A stretch of 64,000 bases of DNA from Nitrosomonadales bacterium (GTDB lineage Bacteria > Pseudomonadota > Gammaproteobacteria > Burkholderiales > Methylophilaceae), in the NCBI GenBank assembly GCA_024642775.1, contig JAHEAL010000001.1:70130-134129 (forward strand), read 5' to 3'. Below the pieces are notes generated by a model, which saw nothing but the letters and a program-made list of their open reading frames with translations, searched no databases and was not told where the DNA came from. Shown here one piece after another: positions 10,064 through 20,354 of the stretch (its first letter is position 1; each line of letters starts with the position of its first letter). Both the position numbers and the translations under genes were made by a program.

Positions 10064-10627
10064 ATGAAGACGGCACAAGAGGTAAGGATCGGAAATGTAA
10101 TCATGGTAGATGGTAACCCAATGGTTGCTTTAAAATGTGAATATAACAAGTCTGGAAGAAATTCTGCTGTTGTTAAGATGAAATTAAAGAATCTTTTAAA
10201 TGAATCTTCAACAGAATCAGTTTTTAATGCTTCCGATAAATTTGATGTTGTTATCCTTGAAAAGAAGGAAGTGACGTATTCTTATTTTGCAGACCCTATG
10301 TATGTTTTTATGGATGATGAGTATAACCAATTCGAAGTTGATTCGGAGAGTATGGAAGATGCACTTAAATTTCTTGAGGATGGTATGAAGTGTGATGTGG
10401 TCTTCTATGAAGGCAAAGCAATATCTGTTGAATTACCGAATTCAGTAAGTCGAGAAATTATATATACAGAGCCTGCAGTAAAAGGGGATACCTCATCAGG
10501 TAAAGTTATGAAAACAGCAAAGCTACAAACTGGTTTCGAATTAATGGTTCCGTTATTTTGCGATACTGGCGATATGATTGAAATTGATACCAGGACTCTT
10601 GAATACAAAAATCGGGTAAATAAGTAA
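10064..10627 (+). CDS. efp: Translation elongation factor P (Arg32 type)
   Basis: EF-P binds between the P and E sites of the ribosome and promotes peptide-bond formation at polyproline stretches. The 187-aa protein has the normal length and the three beta-barrel domains: KOW-like (from [11 protein letters not shown]), central OB, and C-terminal OB. The modified loop reads [10 protein letters not shown], placing Arg at residue 32, the residue rhamnosylated by EarP. E. coli has Lys34 at the equivalent place, and no epmA/epmB genes are present here. The gene ends 4 bp before the stop of tldD on the opposite strand. Confidence 0.97.
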   Translation: MKTAQEVRIGNVIMVDGNPMVALKCEYNKSGRNSAVVKMKLKNLLNESSTESVFNASDKFDVVILEKKEVTYSYFADPMYVFMDDEYNQFEVDSESMEDALKFLEDGMKCDVVFYEGKAISVELPNSVSREIIYTEPAVKGDTSSGKVMKTAKLQTGFELMVPLFCDTGDMIEIDTRTLEYKNRVNK

Positions 10628-10631
10628 TCCT

Positions 10632-12071
10632 CTAATTGCTTGTATTTGATCCACCCACTAAAATTTCATCAATTTTTAGGGTGGGTTGCCCAACTCCGAC
10701 TGGAACGCTTTGTCCATCTTTTCCACATGTGCCAACTCCGCTATCAAGACTTGAATCGTTCCCAACCATAGAAACTTTTTTTAAAATTTCTGGACCATTG
10801 CCGACAATCGATGCTCCCTTAATTGGTTTTGTTATTTTTCCATTCTCGATCATCCAAGCTAAAGATGAAGAAAAGACAAATTTTCCACTGGTTATATCAA
10901 CTTGGCCGCCTCCAAAATTAGGAGCATAGATCCCTTTTGAAACCGATTTAATAATTTCATCAGGATCATGATTACCATTTGTCATAAGGGTATTGGTCAT
11001 TCTGGGCATTGGAACGTGAGCATAAGATTCTCTTCTACCATTACCCGTTATTGGCATATTCATTAACCTAGCGTTAAGTGAATCCTGAAGATAGCCTTTA
11101 AGAAAACCATTTTCAATCAGGACAGTTCTTTGAGTTGCATTACCTTCATCATCAATATTTAGTGATCCTCGTCTATCTTGAATTGTGCCATCATCTACTA
11201 CAGTAATGTTTTTATTTGCAACTTGTTGGCCTAGTAAATTTGAAAATGCCGATGTTTTTTTTCTATTAAAGTCACCTTCTAAGCCATGGCCTATCGCTTC
11301 ATGAAGGAGAATACCAGGCCATCCCGGACCTAAAACAACAGTCATTAGACCTGCGGGAGATGCCACTGCATCAAGGTTCGTAATAGCTTGGTCATATGCT
11401 TCATTTATGTACGAGTTCATTACTTCTTCATTGAAATAATTAACATTAAATCGGCCACCACCACCTGCAGTTCCAATCTCTCTTCTTCCGTTATGTTCAA
11501 CAATGATGCTAAGTGATAGTCTTACTAGTGGTCTGATATCTGACTGAAAATTCGATTCACTATTAACAATTAAAATAGCATCATATTCAGCAGCAATTGA
11601 CGCATTCACTTTTTTAATTCTAGCGTCTTTTGCAAAAGCCATTTTTTCAATTTTTTTAAGAATTTCAATTTTCTCTAAAGTGGGTGCTAGGGTTGGATCT
11701 GATTGTATATACAAGGCTCTTTGAGTTGTATTTTGGATTAATGGGATAGATTTATTTTGACCACTCGATTCAAGAGCTTTCACAATGTCCGATGAATCTT
11801 GGAGTGTTTTAAGACTAACCTCATCTGTGTAAGCGAAGGCTGTTTTCTCACCTGATACTGCTCTTAATCCACAACCATTATCAATATTAAAAGTTGTATT
11901 TTTTACTTGCCCGTCCTCAATAGCGAAATATTCATTCTTTGAATACTGAAAATACATATCTGCATAATCAACATTCTTCCTCTTTAGTTTGTTAAAAATT
12001 TGTGCAATATTTACGTGATTTATCTCTGATGGATTAAGGATTAACTCTTTAATTTCTTGTCTTATATTCAT
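10632..12071 (-). CDS. tldD: Metalloprotease TldD
   Basis: TldD pairs with TldE/PmbA to form a zinc-dependent protease that trims unfolded or modified peptides and takes part in maturation of some RiPPs and in CcdA antitoxin turnover. The 479-aa length is typical. The catalytic HEAIGHGLEGD (HExxxH) lies near residue 265, and the conserved C-terminal CGKDGQSVPVGVGQPTLKI is present. The start overlaps the end of yhdP by 4 nt (ATGA). yhdP and tldD are neighbours in many proteobacteria. No tldE lies in this window. Confidence 0.96.
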   Translation of the reverse strand: MNIRQEIKELILNPSEINHVNIAQIFNKLKRKNVDYADMYFQYSKNEYFAIEDGQVKNTTFNIDNGCGLRAVSGEKTAFAYTDEVSLKTLQDSSDIVKALESSGQNKSIPLIQNTTQRALYIQSDPTLAPTLEKIEILKKIEKMAFAKDARIKKVNASIAAEYDAILIVNSESNFQSDIRPLVRLSLSIIVEHNGRREIGTAGGGGRFNVNYFNEEVMNSYINEAYDQAITNLDAVASPAGLMTVVLGPGWPGILLHEAIGHGLEGDFNRKKTSAFSNLLGQQVANKNITVVDDGTIQDRRGSLNIDDEGNATQRTVLIENGFLKGYLQDSLNARLMNMPITGNGRRESYAHVPMPRMTNTLMTNGNHDPDEIIKSVSKGIYAPNFGGGQVDITSGKFVFSSSLAWMIENGKITKPIKGASIVGNGPEILKKVSMVGNDSSLDSGVGTCGKDGQSVPVGVGQPTLKIDEILVGGSNTSN

Positions 12072-15000
12072 TTTTTAAAAATATTTAATTTATCCAGTAT
12101 ATCGCCTGATGGCTCGATAATCTCTTCATCAACTAATTTTGACAGCTCTTCCGATTTAGGCTTATCAGTCTCAACTGGTTCATCCCAGGTACCTGTGATT
12201 TGGTATTCATCAGTCAAGACTTTATTTAATGGGTCTTTTAGAATCTTTTGAGCAATAAATGCTGCCGCTCCTGCCAATGGGCCACCTGCAAGAGCAGCCA
12301 ATGATAAAGAGTCACTAACATATGGTCTAACAATAACATGAATATTTTGAGTTTCTTTAATAATATCTACCTCACCATCCATATTAACCTCAGCTGCTGG
12401 ACCCATCATTTTAAAATTATTCGAACTTAAAATTCCTAAATTCATTCTCACTCCAGCACTGATTGTGTCATAAATAAATCCTTTGGAGAATAAGTCACTA
12501 AAATCCAAGCTCAGTCTTTTAGGTAAATTTTGTAAGGTCAATAGTCCAAATAATCTTCCAATTCCAGGCTCAGCTTCCAAAATCTCTCCCTTTTTGAGGT
12601 CCATTGAGAAGGTTCCAGTAAGCTGGTCTGATGAAAAGTTAAAAGGACTCTCATCCCAATTTGCAATTCCATTTATCTTGGCTTCTCCTTTTCTGACTAA
12701 GTTAGGATGGCCAAGCTGATTAAGCGTTTGTTCAAGATCTTCAATTCGCCATTTAAAATTTAAACTGGTCTTATCGACCCCATCTTTATTTTGCCAATTC
12801 CCATCAGCAGAAAGAGTATGGAACGGGTTAGTTAGAGTAAAGTTATTTATTAACCAGTTTTGATTTTGTCTTTCAGCTAACAAATTTAGTGAGCCATAGC
12901 TTTTTTCATCTAGAATAAATTCATCAAATTTAATATCAATTTTAAAAGGTTTGCTTGAATCTTGAAATTCGTTTTTATCTTGAGTCTGTCCGTATTTATT
13001 TTTATTGTTTATAATTAATTTATTAAACCTTCCTACTAGTAAATTATCTTCATAGTTGTATAGAACGTTTCCTTTTAGCTCATTTGAATATAAGGAAAGT
13101 TTCAATCCTTTTTTTGATGGTGAAATTTGCGTCTCAAGCCTATTTAAAATAATGCCTCCAACCTTAATTTCCTCAAAGTTAATTTTTGATTCTGAGAAAA
13201 AAATTTTATTTTTTGAAGAATCATTTTCAAATAATTTTGTAAAATCGTTTAGATCAATTTTTTTCATATTAGCAAAAATTGATAAACCATTTCGATCACT
13301 AAAAGGCTCCTTGCTAAGTATATTAATCTGCCCAGAAATATTGTTTTGGTCATTAATTTTAATCTTTCCGTTAATTGAATTATCCATGGTAAGAACAAAA
13401 TTTGTTGATCCATTTTTACTGGGTTTTTTGATTAAAGAAGTTAACTTAATTTGATCTTTATCTTTTTTGAAAGGCTCGGGACCGTCGATTTTTAAACCCT
13501 TGAGATCGCTAGTGATTATTAAAGTGTCTGTATCTTCATTTATATTAGCTTCCGCCTTCCATGGCGATGATCCAGTTATTTTATCTTTCCAATTACTTCC
13601 AAGATTATTTGTAAAGAATTCCTCGTCTAAATAGCCGACGACTGTTATTTTCGTGTTGTTGTTTTCTTTTGATAAGTTGACATTAATTGGCATTGAAAAG
13701 AAAGTTGCTGATCCATTCAGAATTTTATATTTATCTCGATCTACTATTAAGGAGGCATTAAAGTTATCAACTTTCGGTAATCCAATTCGTTGATTCTGCA
13801 GGGAGGCGTTGAGGAAATCATATTTTGCAGTAAAGTTTATATCGTCGGGAGTATCTGCTGAAAAAATCATTTTAAGACCTAAAGATCCATTTCCTGTAGC
13901 AATAAGTTGATTCGTGAAACTTTTAGTATCTTCATATAGCGGACTATTATTTAAAGCGTCAACTATTGAATTGACTGGGCCCTCGATAATCCCCTCAACA
14001 TTTATTATCTTTTTCTTGTCTGCTAAATCGATTTTAGTTTCAAAAAACTTAATCGAGTTATTGGCAATCTTTCCGTTGAGGCTTTTGAACTGTGCATTGT
14101 TATTATTAATATTAATGTCAATATCGGTATCAATATATTCTGGATAATTTGTTGCATATTCAATCTGAGCATTCTTGTATTTCCCTGTGGCCACAAACTT
14201 TCCATTATTTTTGTTGAAAGGAAAGTCTTTTAAATGACCATTAAACTCAAGTTGTAGATTTTCAATTCTCCCGCCAAGTAAAGAGGTGTCAAGCCAATGC
14301 AGACTTTCTGGAGAAAGGGTATTTGGATAAAACTTTTTGAGTTGGGTAACATCATTAATTTCGGAATTGAGTTTAATATTGATTAAGGGATTTTTTTTAT
14401 CTTCAAAATCAATTAATCCATTAAATGTCGTCATAAGGTCATTATTTGACAGCACTGTATTTGAAAATTTTATGTTACTTTTATCCCATTTAGCAGTACC
14501 TTGGATTGTATTGAAATTAACCTGATCCCTTAGTATCTTGTGATCTATTTCCACATCTTTAGATTTGATCTCAATTGCACCTTTTTGGTTATTAGTATTT
14601 ATTTTTGCCGTTAAATTTTTAACTGAAGGAAATTCTTTGAACCTTGAAATTCCAAAATTATAAAATTCACCGCTCAGTAAAAAATCTGAATTTTTAATCC
14701 ACGATAACTGAAAATTTTTTATTAACCCTGAAGGATTAGCTTTATTTAATTCACTTTTTATCTCTTCAAAAAAAGGAGTCTGGGCTAGGATATGCTCAGC
14801 TGCATCAATATTTAATTCATTAAGCTTTACCTTGAATTGTTCCGGTTGGTTATCTTTTGTAATTACTTCAAATGCACTATTTTTTAAATTTATATTTTTA
14901 CTTACTAGATTTAAATTTGTTGTTGTTAGTTTAATTTCATCATTTTTGTTGCTGTATAAAGCTGACCCCGATAGTTGATTGATGTCTATATATTTATCAT

Positions 15001-15889
15001 TATTTTTATTGAAATTACCTACAAAATTTTTTACATTAAAAATGGTCTTAACTTTATTGATACTAAGTTTATTTATGGATAGTTGTAATTTTAAATCACC
15101 ATAACCCTCCTTAATGTCTGTGGGATAATCTACCCATTGTTTAAAAGCTGACAAGTTTGCTTCACTAAATGAGACATTTAACATCGATTCGAGTGAATTT
15201 ATTTGGCTTATGGAATCCAGATCGAAATAACCGCTCACATTTACTCTATTTTTTGACCCTGTTGAAATTTTTGTACTTATGTTAAATTTGTGACGGTCAA
15301 GATATGCAAGGTAAGTCGGAGAATGATAATGAAAGTTGATGTTAGAAAATACTAGATCTTCAGCATTTCTATAGTGATCACGCCACAAAATTTTAGCATT
15401 TATTATCTTAATGTTTCTTTGATTAAGGAGCCAATCTGAGAAATTTGAATTTGATGATTCTTTTACAGAAATCCCAGCTATCTTAAAAGATTCGTCAGGT
15501 AACCTTTCAATAAGAGCATTTAGATCTCCAATTATGATTTCGGTTAATACGGGTTTTAATTTTAAAAGACTTAACCAGGATAATTCAAAATCAACTGCCT
15601 TTAAATTTATGGTTTTATTGTTTTCTCTGTCCGTGATAGAAAAATTTCTGATTTGAAATCTTGGGTTAGTTAAATGCCATGCAATGTTTAAGTTTTCAAT
15701 ATTTACCTGACCACCCGTTTCAGAGGAAACAAAATTTTCAATCTGATTTTTAACTTTTCCTACATTAGGTTTTAGATAAAATTGATAACCAAAAGTGGCT
15801 GTTAACAAAAGAATCGTTAAAATAAAAAAAATGCCATATAAAGAATATCTAACTTTTTTATTTTTTAAAATGGCATTTTTTTTTAACAT
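12068..15889 (-). CDS. yhdP: YhdP-family AsmA-like protein (phospholipid transport to outer membrane)
   Basis: A 1273-aa protein with one N-terminal membrane anchor (residues about 14-34) followed by a very long beta-rich periplasmic domain of repeated short strands. This is the architecture of the AsmA-like bridge proteins TamB, YhdP and YdbH, which carry phospholipids between inner and outer membranes. The C-terminal part contains LNLGILSSNNFKMMGPAAEVNM-like sequence and GGPLAGAAAFIAQKILKDPLNK, characteristic of the DUF3971/AsmA-C region of YhdP. The length is close to E. coli YhdP (about 1266). It sits between acs (9-bp gap) and tldD (4-nt overlap). The start codon is ATG at 15889; no strong ribosome-binding site is visible. 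Confidence 0.9.
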   Translation of the reverse strand: MLKKNAILKNKKVRYSLYGIFFILTILLLTATFGYQFYLKPNVGKVKNQIENFVSSETGGQVNIENLNIAWHLTNPRFQIRNFSITDRENNKTINLKAVDFELSWLSLLKLKPVLTEIIIGDLNALIERLPDESFKIAGISVKESSNSNFSDWLLNQRNIKIINAKILWRDHYRNAEDLVFSNINFHYHSPTYLAYLDRHKFNISTKISTGSKNRVNVSGYFDLDSISQINSLESMLNVSFSEANLSAFKQWVDYPTDIKEGYGDLKLQLSINKLSINKVKTIFNVKNFVGNFNKNNDKYIDINQLSGSALYSNKNDEIKLTTTNLNLVSKNINLKNSAFEVITKDNQPEQFKVKLNELNIDAAEHILAQTPFFEEIKSELNKANPSGLIKNFQLSWIKNSDFLLSGEFYNFGISRFKEFPSVKNLTAKINTNNQKGAIEIKSKDVEIDHKILRDQVNFNTIQGTAKWDKSNIKFSNTVLSNNDLMTTFNGLIDFEDKKNPLINIKLNSEINDVTQLKKFYPNTLSPESLHWLDTSLLGGRIENLQLEFNGHLKDFPFNKNNGKFVATGKYKNAQIEYATNYPEYIDTDIDININNNNAQFKSLNGKIANNSIKFFETKIDLADKKKIINVEGIIEGPVNSIVDALNNSPLYEDTKSFTNQLIATGNGSLGLKMIFSADTPDDINFTAKYDFLNASLQNQRIGLPKVDNFNASLIVDRDKYKILNGSATFFSMPINVNLSKENNNTKITVVGYLDEEFFTNNLGSNWKDKITGSSPWKAEANINEDTDTLIITSDLKGLKIDGPEPFKKDKDQIKLTSLIKKPSKNGSTNFVLTMDNSINGKIKINDQNNISGQINILSKEPFSDRNGLSIFANMKKIDLNDFTKLFENDSSKNKIFFSESKINFEEIKVGGIILNRLETQISPSKKGLKLSLYSNELKGNVLYNYEDNLLVGRFNKLIINNKNKYGQTQDKNEFQDSSKPFKIDIKFDEFILDEKSYGSLNLLAERQNQNWLINNFTLTNPFHTLSADGNWQNKDGVDKTSLNFKWRIEDLEQTLNQLGHPNLVRKGEAKINGIANWDESPFNFSSDQLTGTFSMDLKKGEILEAEPGIGRLFGLLTLQNLPKRLSLDFSDLFSKGFIYDTISAGVRMNLGILSSNNFKMMGPAAEVNMDGEVDIIKETQNIHVIVRPYVSDSLSLAALAGGPLAGAAAFIAQKILKDPLNKVLTDEYQITGTWDEPVETDKPKSEELSKLVDEEIIEPSGDILDKLNIFKK

Positions 15890-15898
15890 TCACATATT

Positions 15899-17872
15899 CT
15901 AAACTTTTTGCTTTAATTGTTCCAGGATTGTTGGATTTTCAAGTGTAGAAATATCTGCTGTTATTTCCTCATCTTTTGCAATACTTCTCAAAAGTCGTCT
16001 CATGATCTTACCCGATCTAGTTTTGGGTAAATTATCACCAAATCGAATCTCATCTGGCTTAGCTATTGGCCCAATTTCATTTCCTACCCAGGATCGAAGT
16101 TTCTCAATTATATCTTTTGCAACGTCGCCGTTCGGGCGATCTGATTTCAAAACCACGAAAGCAATTACCGACTCTCCTTTGACGTCATGAGGTCTTCCCA
16201 CTACAGCAGCTTCAGCAACTAAATCATTCGCAACTAATGCTGACTCAATCTCCATTGTACCTAGTCGATGACCAGAAACATTTAATACGTCATCAATGCG
16301 ACCCATTATTGTAAAATAACCAGACTCTTTGTCACGAATAGCTCCATCACCAGCCAAATACAAATTGCCACCAAGTTCCCCAGGAAAATAACTTTGCTTA
16401 AATCGTTCGGGATCATTCCAAATTGTTCTTATCATCGAAGGCCATGGTTTTTTTATAACAAGGAGTCCGCCTTGACCCCATTCTAGGTTTTGACCAGTTT
16501 CATCAACAACATCAATATCAATTCCAGGAAAGGGTAAGGTACATGAACCGGGAACTAAAGGTGTTGCGCCGGGAAGGGGGGTAATTACATGACCACCTGT
16601 TTCTGTTTGCCAGAAGGTATCGACAATTGGGCAAGATGAGTTACCAACATTTTCGTGGTACCACATCCATGCTTCTGGATTAATTGGCTCGCCAACAGTA
16701 CCTAGAATTCTTAAAGATTTAAGGTTGAAATTTTTTGGATGTACATCTTCGGATGTTTCAGATGCTTTAATAAGTGCGCGAATAGCAGTTGGGGCAGTAT
16801 AAAATATAGAAACTTTATATTTCTCAACAATCTCCCAAAAACGACCTGCATTAGGAAATGTGGGAACACCTTCAAAAATAACCTGTGTGCCACCTAATGC
16901 TAGAGGACCATAAGCAACGTAAGTATGGCCAGTGATCCAGCCCACATCTGCGGTACACCAAAAAATATCATCATCTTTTAGATCAAATGTCCATTGTGTT
17001 GTATTGATAGCATGCAACAGGTAACCAGCTGATGAGTGCTGAACCCCTTTGGGTTTTCCTGTTGAGCCTGAGGTGTAAAGAAGAAATAAAGGGTGTTCAG
17101 ATGATATCCATTCTGGCTCACACTCTTTGGGTTGATTTTTTGAAAGCACATCCCAGTCTAATTCATTCTCTTTTAGAGGCTCTTTCTTTCCTGTCCTGTT
17201 TAGTACAATAATTTTTTCAATAGAGTTACAACCTCCCAAGGCTATTGCTTCGTCAACAGCTTTTTTTAAAGGAAGTTCTTTTCCGCCTCTATTCTGATAA
17301 TCAGCAGTAATAATTGCTTTGGCTTGAGCGTCAATTACTCGCTCCTGAATACTTTTAGCTGAAAAACCACCAAAGACAACAGAATGCGTTAATCCTATTC
17401 GTGCACAGGCTTGCATGGCTACAACTGCCTCAATACCCATTGGGAGATAAATAATTACCCTGTCACCTAAAGATAGACCTAAAGTTTTAAGCCCATTTGC
17501 AAATTGACAAACCCTTTCATAGAGTTCTTGATAAGTCACATTAGTTGTTTTCCCATCATCAGATTCAAAGAGAATGGCAGTCTTATCTTTTTTGTGAGGT
17601 AAATGTCTATCAAGGCAGTTATATGAAACATTCAGCTTTCCATCTTCGAACCATTTAAAGAACGGGGCGCCATCAGAATTTAGTGTTTTGGTGAAAGGCT
17701 GTTTCCAATCTATTAAATTTTTAGCAAGACCGGCCCAGTATCCTTCATAGTCACTATTAGCTTTTTCACAAAGCGATTTGTATTCCTCCAGATTTTTAAT
17801 ATGTGCGCTGTTGCTAAGTTTATGCGGTGGATTGAAAATCCGATCTTCATGCATTACTGATTCAATAGCCAT
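15899..17872 (-). CDS. acs: Acetyl-CoA synthetase (AMP-forming)
   Basis: Activates acetate to acetyl-CoA with ATP and CoA through acetyl-AMP. The 657-aa length is typical. Visible: the adenylate-forming P-loop [14 protein letters not shown], the [15 protein letters not shown] and [12 protein letters not shown] blocks specific to Acs, the hinge region [16 protein letters not shown], and the C-terminal TRSGKIMRR with the catalytic lysine that is acetylated by Pat-type enzymes and restored by CobB. The ATG at 17872 has a strong Shine-Dalgarno sequence 8 nt upstream. It is the first gene of the minus-strand group acs-yhdP-tldD and is divergent from a sensor kinase/response regulator pair. Confidence 0.97.
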   Translation of the reverse strand: MAIESVMHEDRIFNPPHKLSNSAHIKNLEEYKSLCEKANSDYEGYWAGLAKNLIDWKQPFTKTLNSDGAPFFKWFEDGKLNVSYNCLDRHLPHKKDKTAILFESDDGKTTNVTYQELYERVCQFANGLKTLGLSLGDRVIIYLPMGIEAVVAMQACARIGLTHSVVFGGFSAKSIQERVIDAQAKAIITADYQNRGGKELPLKKAVDEAIALGGCNSIEKIIVLNRTGKKEPLKENELDWDVLSKNQPKECEPEWISSEHPLFLLYTSGSTGKPKGVQHSSAGYLLHAINTTQWTFDLKDDDIFWCTADVGWITGHTYVAYGPLALGGTQVIFEGVPTFPNAGRFWEIVEKYKVSIFYTAPTAIRALIKASETSEDVHPKNFNLKSLRILGTVGEPINPEAWMWYHENVGNSSCPIVDTFWQTETGGHVITPLPGATPLVPGSCTLPFPGIDIDVVDETGQNLEWGQGGLLVIKKPWPSMIRTIWNDPERFKQSYFPGELGGNLYLAGDGAIRDKESGYFTIMGRIDDVLNVSGHRLGTMEIESALVANDLVAEAAVVGRPHDVKGESVIAFVVLKSDRPNGDVAKDIIEKLRSWVGNEIGPIAKPDEIRFGDNLPKTRSGKIMRRLLRSIAKDEEITADISTLENPTILEQLKQKV

Positions 17873-17876
17873 TCAT

Positions 17877-17887
17877 TCCTCTCCTCT
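17877..17887 (-). promoter_or_regulatory. Strong ribosome-binding site of acs
   Basis: Read on the minus strand this is AGAGGAGAGGA, a long purine-rich match to the 16S anti-Shine-Dalgarno with AGGAG 8 nt before the ATG at 17872. It is one of the strongest sites in a window where most genes have weak ones, and it fixes the start of acs. Confidence 0.65.
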
Positions 17888-18000
17888 TGAATTACTAGAT
17901 ATGTGTAATAATTGAATTTAAAAAATATAATAATGTCGTAAAGAAATATAATACAAGTGTTTTTTTGATTTCCCAAATTTTGTGAAAGTTGCATTTGCAT
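17888..18000. promoter_or_regulatory. Divergent acs / sensor-kinase promoter region
   Basis: A 113-bp gap, very rich in A and T, from which acs (minus) and the sensor kinase (plus) are transcribed in opposite directions. It contains two perfect TATAAT hexamers on the plus strand, at 17926-17931 and 17947-17952. Neither has a convincing -35 at the right distance, so I do not assign a defined promoter. Shared regulation of both directions is possible but not shown. Confidence 0.45.
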
Positions 18001-19698
18001 ATGAGTTTAAGGTTGAGACTAAATTTATTGATCACAGCTATCATGGTTCTTTTTTTGATAGGAATGAGTTTTGTACTTGTTAAATCTTCAAAAAAAGCGA
18101 TTGAGGAAGGTGTTGAATCATCCCATCGTGTTACATTACAACTCCTAGATACTTTTATAACAAGCTCGGTTGATAATCCAGATTGGGGTTATACGCATGA
18201 GGTAATACAGCCATTTTTGCAAGAGCTTGGACAGGTTAGAAGTAATATTATTTCATTGTATGATCTTAATAATCATTTGCTGTATCGAACTCCAGATTCA
18301 ACATACAGGAACGACATTTCCCCGCCATCCTGGTTTGTAAATTTTATGGCGCCACCAAAAGAAATTAATTCGAGAATGATTCGTTATGGAAGGCTAATAA
18401 TTCAATCAAGCCCTTCAGGGTCAATTAGAGAAGCTTGGTATCATACAAGTAATTTCCTATTAATTTCATTGTTTATTTTTGTAATTATTAATTTGATCAT
18501 TTACTGGTTAATGGGCAGGTGGTTTGCTTCAATTTCAATTCTAATTCATGGAATAGAAAATTTTGGAAAGGGAAAATTTAAAACGCGACTACCAAATTTT
18601 TCAATATCCGATTTCCAATTAATTGCAAAAAATTTCAACAAGATGGGCGGATCTATTGAAAATTTTACTAGTGAAAACAGAAGATTAGCATTAATATCTC
18701 AACAAATTGCTGATGCCGTAATGATTCTAGATGCAGACCAAAAAATAACCTTTTGGAATAAATCTGCAGAAGTTCTATTTGGATATAAGCAATCCGAGAT
18801 CATTGGTAAAAGTGTAGAAATTATTGTTCCAAAGCAAAGATTAAATGAGCTTAAATCAAATCTAAACTACACACACAGAAATAAAAAAATACAAAATTTA
18901 GAAACAAGACGTATCACAAAAAATAAGAAAACAATTGATGTATCTCTATCCATCTCTCCATTATATGATCCTGAAAAAAAAATGGTTATGGGTGACATAG
19001 TCAGCATGAGAGATATTTCTGAGAAATTGAAAGCTGAAAAATCTAAAATTGCTCTTGATCAAAATCGAAAATTAACGGCACTGATTCAAGAGAAAATTGA
19101 AGATGAGAGAAGAAGTCTGGCTAGAGAGCTACATGATGAGTTGGGACAGTATGTTTCAGCAATAAAAATTTTTGCTCAAAACATTAAAAATAAGTCCGAA
19201 TCAAATATCGATATTAAAAATAGCGCTGAATCTGTTACATCTGCAGCAAACCAAATATATGACGGAATGCACAATATTATTAAGAAGCTAAGGCCTGGCT
19301 CTTTAGATAATTTGGGATTAATTGAGACTCTAAAGGATTTAGTTAATGCATGGAAAACTCAATATCCAAACATAAAGTGCAATTTTGAAAATGATGATAT
19401 TGGTTCTATTTCAGAAGAAATAAGTATAAATGTGTATCGGATTATTCAAGAATCAATGAATAATTGTGTAAAACATGCTAAAAGTGATGAAATTTCGATC
19501 TCAATTCGTAAAATTAATAATAATCTTGAGGTGGTTTTCAGGGATAACGGTGTAGGCTTTGATACTAAGATTTTAAAAAACACAAAACAATTTGGTCTTT
19601 TAGGAATGAGAGAGCGTATCCAAGGTTTGAACGGAAAGTTTGAATTACATTCAAATGAAAACGGAACGTTGATTAAAAGCTTAATTCCAATCAAATAA
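18001..19698 (+). CDS. NarL/DegS-type sensor histidine kinase with PAS domain
   Basis: A membrane sensor kinase of 565 aa. I choose the ATG at 18001 over the TTG at 17989 because the protein then begins MSLRLRLNLLITAIMVLFL directly with the first membrane helix, and a purine stretch (GTGAAAG) lies about 12 nt upstream. Order: TM1 (about 6-26), a periplasmic sensor region of about 125 residues, TM2 (about 150-172), HAMP, a PAS domain (about 225-340, ISQQIADAVMILDADQKI), HisKA_3 with the phosphoacceptor in SLARELHDELGQY, and the ATPase domain with NVYRIIQESMNNCVKHA, DNGVGFD and GLLGMRERI. The response regulator follows after 17 bp. The ligand is unknown; position opposite acs hints at acetate or C1 carbon status. 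Confidence 0.9.
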   Translation: MSLRLRLNLLITAIMVLFLIGMSFVLVKSSKKAIEEGVESSHRVTLQLLDTFITSSVDNPDWGYTHEVIQPFLQELGQVRSNIISLYDLNNHLLYRTPDSTYRNDISPPSWFVNFMAPPKEINSRMIRYGRLIIQSSPSGSIREAWYHTSNFLLISLFIFVIINLIIYWLMGRWFASISILIHGIENFGKGKFKTRLPNFSISDFQLIAKNFNKMGGSIENFTSENRRLALISQQIADAVMILDADQKITFWNKSAEVLFGYKQSEIIGKSVEIIVPKQRLNELKSNLNYTHRNKKIQNLETRRITKNKKTIDVSLSISPLYDPEKKMVMGDIVSMRDISEKLKAEKSKIALDQNRKLTALIQEKIEDERRSLARELHDELGQYVSAIKIFAQNIKNKSESNIDIKNSAESVTSAANQIYDGMHNIIKKLRPGSLDNLGLIETLKDLVNAWKTQYPNIKCNFENDDIGSISEEISINVYRIIQESMNNCVKHAKSDEISISIRKINNNLEVVFRDNGVGFDTKILKNTKQFGLLGMRERIQGLNGKFELHSNENGTLIKSLIPIK

Positions 19699-19715
19699 TT
19701 TAAGGAAAAATATTT

Positions 19716-20354
19716 ATGCCAAAATTAAAAGTTCTGTTGGTTGATGATCATTCAGTAGTCAGAATGGGATTCAAGATGTTAATTGATGCTGAACAGGATA
19801 TGGAAGTAATAGCGGAAGCAGAAAGCGGAGAAGAAGGTATAAAGAAATTTCAAGAATTGAAACCTGACTTAATCGTAATGGATATTACTATGCCGGGTAT
19901 TGGTGGTCTAGAGGCGATCGAAAGAATTGTGGCTAAAGATAAAAATGTAAGGATTTTAGTGTTATCTGCCCATGAGGATTCCGTTCATCCTAAAAGAGTA
20001 TTAAGTGCTGGTGCAATTGGTTATTTAACCAAAAGAAGCGCGGCAGAAGAACTAATTATTGCAATTAGGACAGTGGGGTCAGGAAAAAAATATATAGAAT
20101 CTACTGTGGCTCAGCAATTAGCAATCACTCAGCTATCTGGAGAAAATGACCCAACGGAGATTTTATCGGACCGTGAATTTGAAGTGTTTATGTCTCTTGC
20201 AAAAGGTAAAAGTACAAATGAGATTGCAGATACGATGTGCTTAAGCCCCAGAACTGTTGGAACTCATTTATACAACATTAAGCAAAAGCTTAATGCTAAT
20301 AATTCTGCTGAGATTGCACTGATTGCTATTCGATCAGGATTGCTTGAGCCTTAA
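19716..20354 (+). CDS. NarL/FixJ-family response regulator
   Basis: A 212-aa DNA-binding response regulator, partner of the preceding kinase. The receiver domain (residues 1-120) has the acidic pair D10/D11, the phosphoacceptor D56 in LIVMDITMPG, the conserved S/T in VLSAHE and the conserved lysine in YLTKRSAAEE. A LuxR-type helix-turn-helix occupies about 145-205 (LSDREFEVFMSLAKGKSTNEIADTM-type core, then SPRTVGTHL). A Shine-Dalgarno-like AAGGAAA precedes the ATG. It ends exactly where the convergent transporter gene ends. The pair resembles the UvrY/GacA and CrbR groups, but I cannot assign a named orthologue. Confidence 0.92.
   Translation: MPKLKVLLVDDHSVVRMGFKMLIDAEQDMEVIAEAESGEEGIKKFQELKPDLIVMDITMPGIGGLEAIERIVAKDKNVRILVLSAHEDSVHPKRVLSAGAIGYLTKRSAAEELIIAIRTVGSGKKYIESTVAQQLAITQLSGENDPTEILSDREFEVFMSLAKGKSTNEIADTMCLSPRTVGTHLYNIKQKLNANNSAEIALIAIRSGLLEP

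Noticed and set aside
10651-10688. Long imperfect inverted repeat just after efp (CCACC...GGTGG with CTAAAA/TTTTAG)
   Set aside because: It lies inside the 3' coding part of tldD, has a 2-nt bulge and no T run after it on the plus strand, so it is not supported as the efp terminator.
12483-13454. Plus-strand frames (78 and 132 codons) opposite yhdP
   Set aside because: No ribosome-binding site or recognisable domain; yhdP is continuous on the other strand.
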